Assembly: GCA_010094045.1 (NCBI GenBank)
Contig: ML986579.1
Coordinates: forward strand, 437,015-501,014
Length of the DNA: 64,000 bases
Reading direction: 5' to 3'
Origin: Lojkania enalia
Taxonomy: Eukaryota; Ascomycota; Dothideomycetes; Pleosporales
The position numbers were made by a program, and so were the translations under genes. Under the pieces are notes generated by a model. The model was not told the DNA's origin and ran no database searches. It was given only the letters and a program-made list of their open reading frames with translations. Of this stretch, positions 34,001 through 45,546 are shown piece by piece (position 1 is the stretch's first letter; every line of letters begins with the position of its first letter).

Positions 34001-34169
34001 TGCTGTTGCGCTTGAACTCGCCGCTGCTACGGTGGCCGAAAATGGCGGACGACCTGGGCGACGCGGGGGCGCCGTTGAGGTTTGTCGGCGTAGCAGCGCC
34101 TTCTTCATCGGACACGGGATTGCTGTGCGAGCTAGTCTTGAGCTTCCCAAGGGCTTTCTTGAGAGACAT
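31053..34169 (-). CDS. erdS: Ergosteryl-3-beta-O-aspartate synthase (AspRS-DUF2156 fusion)
   Basis: 1038-aa intronless bifunctional enzyme starting at the ATG in MSLKKALGKLKT; the frame stays open upstream only to a TTG. Residues 1-130 are Ser-rich and disordered. A charged coiled coil follows (about 140-195, SKNQLRKYEKQAQQEERKK). Next come an OB-fold anticodon domain (about 220-325) and a class II AspRS catalytic core with motif 2 FRAENSNTYRHLTEYTGLD near 456 and motif 3 GGGGIGLERILMLLLNLG near 651. From about 700 to the end lies a DUF2156/aminoacyl-tRNA transferase domain (MDFQPIEKLIANYGDATN, VGFVSQDGFAITVGDP). This architecture is ErdS, which charges tRNA(Asp) and then passes Asp to the 3-OH of ergosterol (Yakobov and colleagues, 2020). 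The companion hydrolase ErdH, often linked to it, is not recognised next to it here. A separate plain cytosolic AspRS is expected elsewhere. Confidence 0.94.
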   Translation of the reverse strand: MSLKKALGKLKTSSHSNPVSDEEGAATPTNLNGAPASPRSSAIFGHRSSGEFKRNSTTLDRSKDVVASPTDSRSSIDLPRGSGIFHRRTDSPNRSSTFGLGHHRDGSRATHSPIRAVREKLHIGDGSSSDSELPLNRDGQPMSKNQLRKYEKQAQQEERKKEVEEMEKEIERRRMEMEEQADKELTPQQKAKYGTIRPNSYAGEWKHEPRTKLPDFSATDVGKEVIFRARIHHLRKMSSKFVFFVFRQQLATVQGVLVEHADITKYMLYWAEHLEAESVVLVKGVLQQPQSKQGEVTGATIHDVEVAVHDLHVEASITENLPFNVYEAEVSQQDIEEEIARHDHKEGQTRVKISDRARLTNRVIDLRTTTSQGIFRIQSGICNIFRSHLDSEGFIEIHTPKLQGGASESGASVFKVDYFGRGAFLAQSPQLPKQMCISADFGKVYEIGPVFRAENSNTYRHLTEYTGLDLEMQIDEHYHEVLRTLDRTFKAIFKGIYERYRAEIEVVKRQFPHEDLVWLEETPIIPFAEAIRMLNESGWKDEDGNPLDENEDMGTRDEVQLGRVIKEKLGTDYYVLDKFPINARPFYAMPDPNNPKVTNAFDIFLRGQEILSGGQRIHDSNMLLDNLHRLKMDPSTMEEYIQGFQWGAPPHGGGGIGLERILMLLLNLGNIRHASLFPRDPKSLPAKPVIKQLRHPEASTMHPPWEGKDRALAGMDFQPIEKLIANYGDATNTSWLEPRTEIWRDEYTGAAVGFVSQDGFAITVGDPLCHVSQYLKTMTGYLKYIKKERNLKPLWLLVGADAEEVLATKFNWRTFSVVAEQRVDPAHNPAINDSDIQRKIRHAEKEGVKITDYKLGSPPGEEMRKKIDARVVDWLQNRKGRQVHLTNIRPWQDVEHRQYHVAQTPDGTIVAFVAMAQLSPDHGWQVKYSLDFPGAPSGSIEYIVTHALKVVAQGGASTVTFGGGASSKFTPGHNVKGTRVKVLSRAYQAIATELKLTNKTEFREKLGATDDPSYICYPPHGLGPMAVKAILNFFEDDD

Positions 34170-35545
34170 GATAGGCAGAGGGGCGCCTCCCAAGGGGGCC
34201 GGCCGCGTCAGGCGCAAATAAGCAAAAACCAGTCAGGCGAGGCGGGGCACGGGTGGACAACACTGCGGGGGATCAGATAACGATGTTGAGGAGGTGAGTA
34301 GCCCGACGACTGGGAGGCTCCACGCGCGAGAGAGCTGGGCCGAGGCGGATACAAGTACGGGATGCGCGGGAAGTAGCGGCGGGCTCGAGGGCCGCTATGG
34401 GGTTATGTTTCTGGCAGAAGGTATCTGGTGCTCGTCCGCGCGCTGCTCATCGGCCGATGACGAAAAAGCGCCAGGCCTGCCACCGGCTCTGGCTGGTGCG
34501 TCTCCTCTGAGCGGCGGGCAGCGGGCCTGCTGTGGCGCGTGCCTGCCGAAACCGAGCACGGCCTGACCGGAAGCGAGCTTGGCGCGGAAGCTTGGCCGCA
34601 CGTAGGGCAGCCGCCGGGGTACGTCAAGCAGACGTCAACTGCGGACTGGGCAGCACCGCGGAGCGCACAGCGCAGAACCGCGACGGGGGCAGTGCGGAGA
34701 GGGAGCGCCCGGGGGTGGGAGAGAGAGGCAGAGACAGAGAGAGAGGGAGAGAGAGAGGAGAGCCGGGGTGTAAGGGCATGGCCGGCGGCAACTCAGTCCC
34801 TTTTCAGTTCCGAGTGGCCGACTGCTGGCTGGAGACAACGACACGACATGCAGCACGCCCGCGCTCGGCCCCCAAAACGGCTGCCCCAAGGCTTGAACTT
34901 CTGCGCTGACGCATCCGCGCGTTGCCGGTCGAGGAAAGACAGCGGGACCGCTCGCTGCTGACTATTATTGTTATCCTAGGTACCTTTCTGCACCGCGCAC
35001 GCGCAGAAAGAAGCTCTCCGAAGCTTTCTCAAGCAGCATGTCAGACCGCCCGACCTTGGGAATGTGCTTGAGGGTGTATGGGAGCCCAGGGCCCCACATG
35101 GGCCGCGGCCTCGGCCTACGCGCATCCCGACTCTCCAGCTCTGCTGCTGCTGCTGCTGCTGATGGTGGGAAAGCTCGCCTGCATGACTAATGGCCATGCA
35201 TATCTGGGCCTTGTCCATGTGCAAACAGGATCGCATTATCAGATGCCTGCTTCTGCTGACTGCCATCTGATTAATCTTGGCGCCACGCCCCGTCCCTGTT
35301 CCAAGGTTGGGGCATCCCTACCGCTCCAGCCACTGCCCGCCCTCCAACAAGGTGTGCAACGGAAATTGCTTATAGCTGCGCCACTCGCTCGGTAACGCCA
35401 ATCGCTGCAAGACCCATACACGCATTTCATCACTCGTCTGAAGGATGCACACACATGGGGACAACTAGCTATTGAAACTACTGGCGTCATAGCCCTTCGA
35501 CTCCTCCCAGCACTCCTGCCATCGAGATCTCATCTCTGCGCCTAA
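34170..35545. other. GC-rich upstream region of erdS
   Basis: No supported gene. Mainly GC-rich with short compositional repeats, including a purine run at 34,719-34,763. It serves as erdS promoter/5' UTR and as the 3' region of the questin oxidase-like gene. Confidence 0.55.
34719..34763. repeat. GA-rich purine tract
   Basis: GAGA-type run with few interruptions in the region upstream of erdS. On the gene strand it reads as a CT-rich tract, so it may be part of the promoter or 5' UTR. Confidence 0.75.
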
Positions 35546-37013
35546 CTACTGGTTTTGGGGGTACAGGTGCTTGGCATCATCCGCCGTCCCAAACCCTCCC
35601 CAATGCTCGAACTCGTCGGCAAACTTGACGGCGGCCTTGAGGTAGTACTGGGACGAATCGCCCCATGTTTCTGACGCAACCTGCATCGAGCGCAGCGCTG
35701 CGAATCATAAGTCTTCATTCTAAATCAGTGGCGGTCAAGGTAGTACCTTTTACGAAATGGGCATCTAGCGAATGCCGCGACGTGAGGGCCCTGTCCACCA
35801 CGAACTTCCAATTTTTACCTTCCAGATCGTAGTCGTTGATCGTGTCGGGCTTGATTTCTGGCCTGGTCTGTGCAATGTACACAGCCAACGCGAATAGCCA
35901 CCATTGCCGAACAAGGCTTATGTGGAACTTGGCCGGGACCAATGGCAGTAGGATCCTTATTGCGTGCGAGGATGTCAACACATGTACTAGGAAGAAATCG
36001 GACTCGGACTTCGCCGGTGGTTTAGTGCCAACGAATATGGCCACTGCGGTCTTCTGCGACTCCTCAAATTGATCCTTAGGGTTGGGGAGCTCCCAGGCAT
36101 TCCAGTGCTCCAGGAAGGCTGCCTTTTGCTCTTCCAGCACCTTGGAAATGTCTCCACTCCGGTGCTCGTACAAACCATCGAATCTCTTGTCTTCCCTAAC
36201 CTTCTGTAATATGTCGAGCAACGATGATGAGCAATCAGCGGTGGGCGTCGTAAATGATGGCTCATCAATATATTTGTGGAGTGAGCTGTAGAAGCACGTC
36301 CCCAGGGCCAAAGCCTCGATAGCAATGGTTCGTGAATCCAACTCATAGGCGTATCCGAGATGAATTAGAGGATGGCCAACTTGATAGGCTATTAGCAATT
36401 ACGGTGCCCCCAGAAGGCCTGCACTCACGTCCGGAGATCATGCCATTAATCAAAGGCTCTTTCCCCTCGAACAGATATTCATTCAACAATGCTTTCCAGT
36501 CGTACTTTTTGGCAACAAGTTGGTCCTCGAAGAAGTCTACAAAAGCGCGCTGGTACCTGCCATTGCGTCATTTACGCGACTCCACATATCGTAAAGCTTA
36601 TTGCCGTACTCTCTCTTCCCTAGGAAGTCTCTCCAATCGTCTTTCGATATCTCCCCCGGGGAGTCGTGCCAAGGCTCAAGCTCCTCTGCCTCCTTGTCGT
36701 AGATGGCGTTTAAATGCTCGCGCGCTCCGCCTAGAAGGTACGCAGAACCCAAAATCTAAGCAGCTAGCTTAGTTGCTATAGTCGAACATGCATTGAAGTA
36801 GCCTACGTGTGGGGCGTGGTTATGATATCGCAGGTTGTGGTAGATAATTGAATGATTGGCATGATTCGCCTTGAGTAAATGCTTCAATGTCCGTGGCCGC
36901 CGTTCCGCCGCTGTCTCGATGTCATGAATCTCGACAGAGGGGATGTCAATGGTAGCATAATTGGTTTTCGAGAATCTAAGCTGTGGTAGCTTGAATGACG
37001 ACAGAGAAAACAT
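35546..37013 (-). CDS. Questin oxidase-like protein (DUF4243 family)
   Basis: 421 aa in five exons: complement of 35546-35697, 35747-36379, 36429-36556, 36610-36755 and 36807-37013, all in phase. The start is the ATG in MFSLSSFKLP; an in-frame GTG lies six codons upstream. Family marks include LKHLLKANHANHSIIYHNLRYHNHAPH (bridging into ILGSAYLLGG), DDWRDFLGKREYQRAFVDFF and LGHPLIHLGYAYEL. A C-terminal AVKFADEFEHWGGFG completes it. Known relatives (Aspergillus GedK) use NADPH to open an anthraquinone ring in a Baeyer-Villiger-type step, but most homologues are uncharacterised. No polyketide synthase or other cluster gene lies nearby, so this is a stand-alone copy. The acceptor of the third intron (36380 or 36389) is ambiguous by three residues. 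Confidence 0.85.
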
Positions 37014-37514
37014 TTCGTCCTGTGTATGCACTCGAGGAACTCCAAGTTGTTGTTATAGAATGAGACGTTAAGAATTGCGGGGGAAGAGGTAGCTAGCTTG
37101 AGCTGGGGCCACCGCACCAAGCCAAGGTTCCTTGTTAAGGACCTCTTGAACATGCCACTCCTGCCCATCACTAATATGGCACGGGCTGATATGGCTCTTA
37201 TGGAGAGCTGCATCCACAGATGAACGACTGATTTGGAATCCATAGATCTGAACAATATAGACGCACCAACAGCGGCATAACCCGTTGGGGCGCATCACGG
37301 GATGAGAAACGGCCGTTACAAGACGAATGTTTCGCTTAACGGTCCCAATCTTCAACCACCAAGTGACAGCAAGCTACATCGTTACAGGACAGCTTGATGT
37401 ACAGCTATAAACCTTATATCTCAGTCCGTCAGACTTTTCGACCCTAGAAGTACCCTCGCTATCGATTATCAAAGCTAACAAAGGTCTCCAAAAATTGCTC
37501 CACGGGTATATCAC
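37014..37514. other. Intergenic, questin oxidase-like to alpha-tubulin
   Basis: About 500 bp holding the promoter of the questin oxidase-like gene and the alpha-tubulin 3' UTR. No gene seen. Confidence 0.6.
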
Positions 37515-39334
37515 TTAGTACTCGCCTTCTTCAAGACCCTCTTCAAGAGAGTCGCTTGCGACCTCTTCGTAATCTTTCTCTAGAGCAGCCAAGTCTTCAC
37601 GAGCTTCAGAGAACTCGCCCTCCTCCATACCCTCACCGACGTACCAGTGAACAAAGGCACGCTTGGAGTACATGAGATCGAACTTGTGGTCGAGGCGAGA
37701 CCAGGCCTCGGCGATAGCTGTGGTGTTGCTAAGCATGGATACACTTCGGTCGACTGCGGCAAGCTCGCTGCCGGGGACGCTAATAGGCCTAGCAATGATT
37801 AGCGGCGCGAGTGCCCGTGCAATTAATGGAACTCACTTAGTGTAGTTGATACCAAGCTTGAAGCCGGTAGGGCACCATTCGACCAAGTTGAACGACGCTT
37901 TGGCCTTGAGAGTGGCGGCCGCAACAGAGCAATCACGGGGGACAATGTCACCACGGTACAACAGAGCAACAGCCATGTATTTTCCATTACGCGGGTCGCA
38001 GACCACCATCTGGTTGTTCGGCTCGAAGCCTATCCCAATTAGTATGCTCTGAGCATTTGAACTGAGAAAGAAGAGCATACTTACATTGGAAGGTTAAGTC
38101 TGACACCTTAAAGCTCTCGTGAGAGCTCTTCTTGGCAGAAATTACCGGTGCATAGCTGATCAAAGGATAGTGAATGCGAGGGTAGGGAACCAAATTGGTC
38201 TGGAACTCGTTCAAGTCTACATTGAGCGCGCCATCAAAACGAAGGCTGGACGTGATGGAGCTGACAACTTGGGCAATCAGACGGTTCAAGTGCTCATAGT
38301 TCGGACGAGGAATATCTAGACTGCGACGACAAATGTCGTATACAGCCTCGTTGTCGACAAGGAAAGTACAATCAGAGTTCTCAATGGTGCTGTGCGTAGA
38401 AAGAACGGCGTTATATGGCTCAACCACGGAAGTGGAGACACGGGGGGCTGGGTAAACGGCGAATTCGAGCTTGCACTTCTTGCCATAATCCGTAGAAAGA
38501 CGCTCGAGAAGGAGGGCGCCGAATCCAGATCCGGTCCCACCACCGAAAGAGTGGAAAATAAGGAAGCCTTGAAGAGAAGAACAGTTATCTGCGAAGAATT
38601 AACCCATTATGTATATATTCCTAAACCGTGCCGGTGTCTTACCAGCAACTCGTCGGATACGGTCAATGACACTATCGACCATCTCTTTGCCAATGGTGTA
38701 GTGGCCACGAGCATCTGCCATTGTCAGCGAATGTCTGGTTCCTCCACTTTATAGCATGTCATACAGTTGTTGGCGGCATCCTCCTTGCCACTAATCAAAA
38801 GTTCCGGGTGGAACAACTGACGATAAGTCCCCGTTCGGATCTCATCGATAGGCTACGCTGATATTAGCATCTGGCTGGCCGGAGTATCGACAAAAATACC
38901 CACTGAGGGGTCTAAATCGACGAAGATGGAGCGGGGAACGTATTTGCCGCTGCCAGTTTCGGTGAAGAAGGTCTCAAAGGATCCTCCCTCAGCCAGATCC
39001 TTCGCATCGGGGTCCGGGCGTCCATCGGCCTTGAGGCCATGCTCAAGAAGGTATCTATAATAGGGACAGTGGTCAGCCAGTGGCTAGGTGAACAGCCGGG
39101 TTGGGTGTTCGCAATTGAGGGAAATGGAGAAAGCGTACAGTTCCCAGGCGCTGTTGCCCAGCTGGGTACCGGCCTGGCCGATGTGGAGGTGGCAGATCTA
39201 CGAGCACAAAGCCTTAGTCAGTTGCTCGATATTTAGGACACCGGCAATTAGTAGGGGGGGTTACGGCGGGGAACACAAGAAAAAAAGTGACTCGCAAAGT
39301 GCATGTTTCGGGGCGGACATACCTCTCCTCGCAT
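37515..39334 (-). CDS. tub1: Alpha-tubulin
   Basis: 450 aa, the standard length, in eight exons: complement of 37515-37788, 37837-38029, 38085-38588, 38643-38714, 38765-38852, 38904-39054, 39139-39197 and 39323-39334. The first coding exon is only 12 nt (MRGE) and continues as [21 protein letters not shown]. The GTP-binding tubulin signature [17 protein letters not shown] is present, as are [35 protein letters not shown] and [20 protein letters not shown]. The acidic C-terminal tail EEGLEEGEY ends in Tyr, so the protein can in principle be detyrosinated. It pairs with beta-tubulin in microtubules. Ascomycetes often have two alpha-tubulins; which one this is cannot be decided here. Confidence 0.97.
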
Positions 39335-39898
39335 GGTGGATGGGGTGTCGTAGCTGTATCAAACAGACTGGAGGTAAAGGATTGGGGACTTAAAGGGTGT
39401 TGTGGGAGCGGTGAGGACGGCTTTCGTTGGCGGGGTTGTTTATTTGGGCAAGTGCGCGCCACGGCGACAGGGGCAGAAATAGCATCACGTGCAGGGTCCA
39501 CCATCCCGCGGGTACCTCCCTTCCAACGATAGTTACAGCAACAGCAGCCACACTTTCAGCCCCAGAATCAAACCTCACATGCTAGTAGATAGGCGGCGGT
39601 ACTTTTCTGCTGATGCTTGATATATTGATTCTCCTAGGTACCTTTATCTAAATATGCAACCTGCACGCCTCGAAGAGCATAACCATCCATCTCGAAGGCT
39701 CTACAAACCACATGAAGCAAAGAAAATGTTTTTAGGTAATGCTTGGATACTCTTCCAACTAATCTAATACATTGATCATAGCCCGAGAACTCGGAACTGA
39801 ACCCTTCCAGGAAGAAACCTCATCCGTAATGGACCTGCCTTTTGCGCCTTCGAATGCCGCAATAAAATAGTATGTATACAATTAAGGAACATGGGTGA
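39335..39898. other. Intergenic, tubulin promoter and MscS 3' region
   Basis: No gene. Contains the tubulin upstream region, with a TCACGTGC E-box-like site near 39,485, and the 3' end of the MscS gene. Confidence 0.55.
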
Positions 39899-42891
39899 TT
39901 AATGTAAGCGTCTCATCTCGAACGTATCGGTCTGAGCACGATGTGGCAAAGCGAATGTACGTTCTGAATCAGCAGTGTGAGGTAGAGCACCCGAAGATTC
40001 AGCGTGTTCTGTGGCCTCGAAAGACTGCATCCTCATAGCCGCTGGACTTACACGCCCACTGCGGGGATCCAAACGCTCTTTCGAATCATTGCCACTTTCA
40101 GGGATATCAGCCATGCCCGTCTCCTCATCCTGCTGGCCGCGATGACTGCGCCCGAAGAAGCGATTGCGATGACTGCTACGTTCGCGTGCCTGCGTGCTAT
40201 CTGTGCCGACACGGTGCAAGCGACCAAACTGATGACTGATCGAGGTAGACCGGGCAGTATCCTGAGATGGCCGGGTCCGCTCTTGGGAATGACGGGAGGG
40301 AGACGTCACCCTGATCATAGCTCTAGTGCGAGACTGCGACTCACGGTCATCGAAGACATCGGCCCCAAAGTCGGCAGCGGACATATCTCTCATGCCTAAT
40401 GAGAAATCCACGCGGCGCCCCATAGCCGCCATAGACTCTCCACGAGGCCTGCTGCCTCCTGTACGAAGAATGGAGCCGTGGCGGTTAGGCATGTTGTTGC
40501 CAGCCTCATCCGCCAGCGGTGGAACTAAAGGCTCATCTTGAGACTCGTGGTGTGAAATACCGTGTGGATTGTCTGGAGTTCCATTGTGACCAACACCTGG
40601 TGTATGTTGGTGAGGCAGATTCTGAAGATAGACAGGGAAAGACTCCTTTTGGCCTGGGAACCGCATGCGTGGGCCTTCGATACCACATTCTGACATGGAA
40701 ACCATAAGCGCGCATATGAACTTGTTACGACGCTGAAGGCGAAGCAGCTCGTTCTGCCAGTTAGACTTATAAAAGAAAACAACATTGAGAGTAAGCGAGT
40801 GGACTTCGGACACTTCGCGTAGTTCTGTTAGGATGTTGCCCTGGTACTCTCGCTTTTCCGATTTCACAAACTCTAGAAGTCGCTGACGGAGCTGATCAAT
40901 CTGATCAATGGTCGTACCGAATTTGATGACGACAGGAACAGCTTCAGCCAGAGCACCTGAACGCCGCTGGTTGAGGATGAACAACGTATTTAAATAACTG
41001 TTGGGGGCTTGGACAACATGTCCCTCCATCTTCTTGAACTCGGTATAGAGCAAGGCAATCTCCTTCACAAAGTAATCATCACCGAGGCCTTTCGCTCCGG
41101 TGTTACCGTAAATGCCGACACGGTCGCCGACGTCAAATGGATGCTTGACGAATACAAAGATGATGGACTGTAGAAATTCTTGAGCGGTCGCGGAAAACAG
41201 CCATGAGAGAGCAAGGACTGTCGAGCCCGCTGATGTAAGGACACCGGCTGCTGAAGTTGAAATCAGCGAGATAAAGACCAGAATAGTTATGACAGCCACG
41301 ATGAACATGAATACATCATCCAACTTGCTCACTACGGAATCAAGGTCCTTCAACGAAGCAGTAATTGATTTGCGTTCGCGCCCAATTTCCACACAGACGG
41401 CTTCCAATTCTTCCATGGAAATATCTCCATTCATATCCTTGTCGAACATGGAAAAAGCTGCATTCGCTTCATCGTCGCTTTCGAAGGCGTTCTTCAAATC
41501 GTCGGAATGAACGGTTTCTGTCTCTTCACGCGCGAAGGTACGGTATAGCCGACGAGCAAGCACCTGGCTTCCAGATGTGCTACTGAGAAGAGCTAGCACA
41601 ACTTGGTGCGGATGAGTACTTGATGCGACTTGACGGCCTGTAAAATCTCCAGCAATCTTTCCCGCAACATCTCCGAATTTACTGAGGGCCTCCTTGGTGT
41701 TCTTTTGCGCCTCTTTGACTAGCATCCCGGGAGTCCGGGCGCCGGAATCAGGACCGGACTTTGCCTCAAACTCGGAATCTTCCATGGCAATCTTCTCCTT
41801 GGAAAACTTATACAGTTTAGCCAAGCTGCCGATTTGGAATTTGTTCACTTCGATACGATCAGCATACGTCCGGAGGTGGAAGCTAATCGCAATAAGCTGT
41901 ATGATGATCTTTTCAACAAAATTGAGCACCATGCCAACAAATATTGCAACTATGACCTTGTTCATGACAGTCTCCCAATGTCTAGTCGTCGAATTGCTAT
42001 CTATGTGGTGATTCTTCATGGTGGGAAGAAACGAAATCTCGATAGCAAGCCACCAGAAGAACAGCGTAGCAGGCAATTCGAGTTGTTTACCCATATCCCG
42101 CCACTTCTTGCTGTTGTTGGTGAATAGACTTGACACGAGCCCGATAGGCCAGGGTAGACATTTCGCTATTAGCTGGAAACTCATCAGCCATTGTCCATGT
42201 TTCTAGAGGTGCGGCAACTTACTCTGCCAGCCCAGAGCGTTAACCAGACGATCTCAAGCCAAATGCAGAACCAGGATAGCTTTACGTCTCCGACGTTGGC
42301 ATTAGGGAATAGTAAAGCCCCAATTAGTAATGGAATGAGTATGATCAGAACAAGTGGAGTGATATAGATGAAATAACGGACGAGAAGTGAGGATTGGTGT
42401 ACTTTCTTGAAAAATTTGGATGCTCGAGTCGAAGGGTGCTCCGGTGGCTTGTAAAGGGCAGCTTTCTCGTGCAATGGATTGGTAGCTGCGTCGAACTCGT
42501 CAATAGGATCTTCCCGGCGCGACCTTTCTCTTCGCACAGAGCGATTCTGTGATTGCTCCCGGTTGAGGCCTTCGGCATTGGAGATTTCGCGCTCAATTTG
42601 GAGCATAGTCAAGTCATCGTCCAGTCTGCTCGCTTGTTCGCGCGTCTGTGAGGGTGACGCAAGGGTTTTCGACTGGCCCATTCCAGCCAAATCGGCATCC
42701 ACTGTCAGATGTGTGCCGCTCCGTGGCCGGCCTCCAATGCCCACCCCCGTTGTGGCATGTGCCGAATTGGAGTTCTGGTGGCTCAAGTCCTCCCCGACGT
42801 ACGTGCCGTCATCGTCGGACGATCGCTGGTGATGCATATTGCTATGCATGTTATATGTAGGTTCAGGACGCTCGTCCGCCGGCGTCGTCAT
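39899..42891 (-). CDS. MscS-family mechanosensitive channel with EF-hand
   Basis: 980 aa, two exons: complement of 39899-42172 and 42223-42891 (50-nt intron). The N-terminal 150 residues are polar and disordered. Several transmembrane segments follow ([23 protein letters not shown] and others up to [19 protein letters not shown]). An EF-hand loop, [13 protein letters not shown], sits near residue 464, then two more hydrophobic helices ([36 protein letters not shown]). The MscS beta domain follows ([13 protein letters not shown] near 551, then [17 protein letters not shown]). The 300-residue tail is Ser/Arg/His-rich and disordered. It matches the fission yeast Msy1/Msy2 type, ER channels that shape the calcium response to hypo-osmotic swelling. 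Ca2+ control through the EF-hand is inferred from those homologues. Confidence 0.93.
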
Positions 42892-45546
42892 TATGGTGGT
42901 GTGGAGGTAGTCGGTCTGGTACGAAGTGCTGGGGGATGTGGGCGCGTAGGTTCGCTCTCAGATCTCTCCCCCTACGCGAGACCAGCCTTATGACGTCGTG
43001 TTCTACCGAAATAACAAACAGCGAATGTGTCTCAGCCCCAAACGAATGAGAGGTTGCGAGGACGCTGCAAAGAAATTGTGTGAGGACGGGGAGGATGACA
43101 GGGGAAAGAGAAATATGGGGATGCGGTGGTGAGCAGTGGACTGGTCGATAAGAGGTGCTAAATATACATAAGAAGTGCTAAATTCCAGGACGCTTAAGGT
43201 TGCAATTGATCGCCAGTTTTCATTTCGACAAGAGCGCCGACGCGTACAGCTCTGACAGCGAGTGGCCCGCGAAAAGGTGGGCCGCAGGAATGAATGGACA
43301 AGTCACCGCGGGTGCTCGCCAGGGAACGACGTCAGATGGCTGAATTTGGTGGGACTGCACTTTGCAATGTTGGGAGCGTCCTAGATTAAAAAAAAAAAAA
43401 AAAAGGGACACTTGCCGCTGGCTTCGCGCCAGACGCAGAGCTTGCAACAGAACTAGGATTCTCGGCAAGCACAAAGGGTTCCAAGGCTGTCGTCCTTTGT
43501 TCGCGCGACGGATCAAAGACGCTGCTGAACTCCTTTTCTTTTACCCAATCGAGCTGTTCTTCCATGTGAAGGACCCTGGCCCAAGCGACGGAGCCCTCGC
43601 GCAACAAGCGACATGCAGGTCCCAGGAAGCCCGACAGTCGGTCCAATTCGACGCGGTAATTGGCCTACTGTACGGAGTACAGCCCGGAGGACCGTTGTTG
43701 GGGGGCGCTGGAGTGTAGCTTCGTGCGACAAAGATAAGGGTGGACCAGAGTTTGGCAGACGCCTGCAATCCAACGCGCAGCTTATCGCGACATTTGAACC
43801 GGGGGAGCCACGTCCGATCATCTCACGCCCCTGAAACCTTGGCGACTCCGTGCGTGGGGTTCATCCCCGACATCCCAAGACGACTGCAAGCGCGCATTTC
43901 TCGTCATCTCAGTCTCGCAGCCATTGTCCCCAGTTTTCTCCACCGTGTCTGGATCGATCGGATAATCGTTGCTGAACAGTGCGGCATCCGTTTGCCTCAC
44001 GTCCCCATTTCTTGATGCAGCAATCCATGGTCTGGGATCACAGCGTATGACCGCGCCGTAGTGATCTTGGACATACGCTTCGTATCGGATCGCCAGCTAT
44101 AGCCTTCGCTAAAGCAGGAATCCCAAGTGGAGTGGTTTCGCGTCCCAACGGAATTCAAGTTCACAAAGGCAGTGCTCTGTCCATGGCGAAATGATTGGAC
44201 GGCATCTATTCTCGTCTGTAGCGATTACCATCTTGAACGGACCGATGAACATGGCGACTGTACACAGCGTGCTCGTAAGCATTTGGTGTGGATAAATCAC
44301 TTCTTCGCATGGCTTCTAGTGTAAGTCCACCCAGAGACTCTCCAAGCCGAGTGCTGGTTAGAAGTGACTACCAACTTCCACCCTTCATGATTTAGGTTAA
44401 GATATACTTCCACAAGTCCATTATTAACTCTTAGTCTCTGTTCCACTTACATATAACTCTACGGTCGTTAAGATCCGTGGCACGAGCCGTTCGTTGTTCA
44501 AAGCCATGGTTCAATTGATTGGGCCGGAAACAGCTTAAAGCCTCTCTTACCATACCATTGAAATCTACACCCTTAGAATAATTGACAACGCTGGCGATAG
44601 AGAATCGGGAATACGATTGATTGTCCTGCAGGTATCCCACCGACGGGGGTCTACAAGGGCTGCATCTAGACTGTAGTATTCCATTTTTCATAGCTTTAAG
44701 AGTTTTCTCTTGAGCGTCCCTTCGGAACCAATGAGTTCGAAATTGAGGAACATCTGTTTTGCCATTGCTCTCTAAGAGACCATTCTGATTGAAAATGATA
44801 TTGGCTTCGTATGGGAACTTTTCAGGGTGTCCTATTTCCTTCCCTCCTCGCGTCAAAATCTTTTAACCATCCTTGGCCCTTCTCTGGTAATTTCATTCGA
44901 AAAACAGTATGCTTAAGATAGCTCGCCGAGCTCTACTTCTGTTTGTTTTGGTGTCTCGGGAGACTCATAGCTTGGCCAACATCGCCCTTGGCATTCTTTT
45001 AGTTATTCGCATCCTTTCATGTCCCATTCAGTCGCCTATCTCCCTGCTCAACCAAGCCAATCGCATTCTTAGCTATACTATGGCAGGTTGGGTATAACAA
45101 TTTATAGGATATTGCTTGAGCCCACCAGAGCTTCGTCATTGAATAATTACACTCCCCATACTAGACGCAGAGATTTCCAGGAGTGTCCTAGGTACAGTTC
45201 TATGCCCTTTCTCTTGAGTAGTCTCGCCCAATAGTCGGTCCATCACTCTTCTGTGATGATGTTCGCACACAACACACCGACCGTTTTCCAGGTGGAGCCA
45301 TCTTTCTATATATGAGGCAAGTGCAGGCGATGCGTTTGCACCTCACGCCTTCCAAAAGCGCAAGCGCTACGTCACTAAAAGCGCTCAGCGGCAATTGCAC
45401 CCTTTGGATATTGGGGTATTATTCCCAGCCTATAAGCACTGCTCCCGCCGCAAACAACACACCGCAAACGTAGTCAATCCGAGCACATTCAACACAGGAA
45501 CAAATCATCAGCAGAGTCAACTCGAGCCCCTTCGACACCAACAACC
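42892..45546. other. Divergent intergenic region, MscS to SMP gene
   Basis: About 2.65 kb without a supported gene. Short frames such as 44431-44856 (minus, TTG start) lack recognisable domains. A 17-A tract sits at 43,388-43,404. The right end is the SMP-gene promoter, with TATAAGCAC at about 45,431, some 115 bp before its ATG. Confidence 0.55.
43388..43404. repeat. Poly(A) tract, 17 A
   Basis: Uninterrupted run of 17 A in the intergenic region, with no target-site duplication seen nearby. Confidence 0.85.

Noticed and set aside
34170..34217. N-terminal extension of ErdS by 16 residues
   Set aside because: It would require a TTG start; the ATG at 34169 gives a good start and the usual MSLKKAL-type beginning.
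44431..44856. 141-codon open frame on the minus strand
   Set aside because: The start is TTG, no domain is recognised and no splice partner was found.
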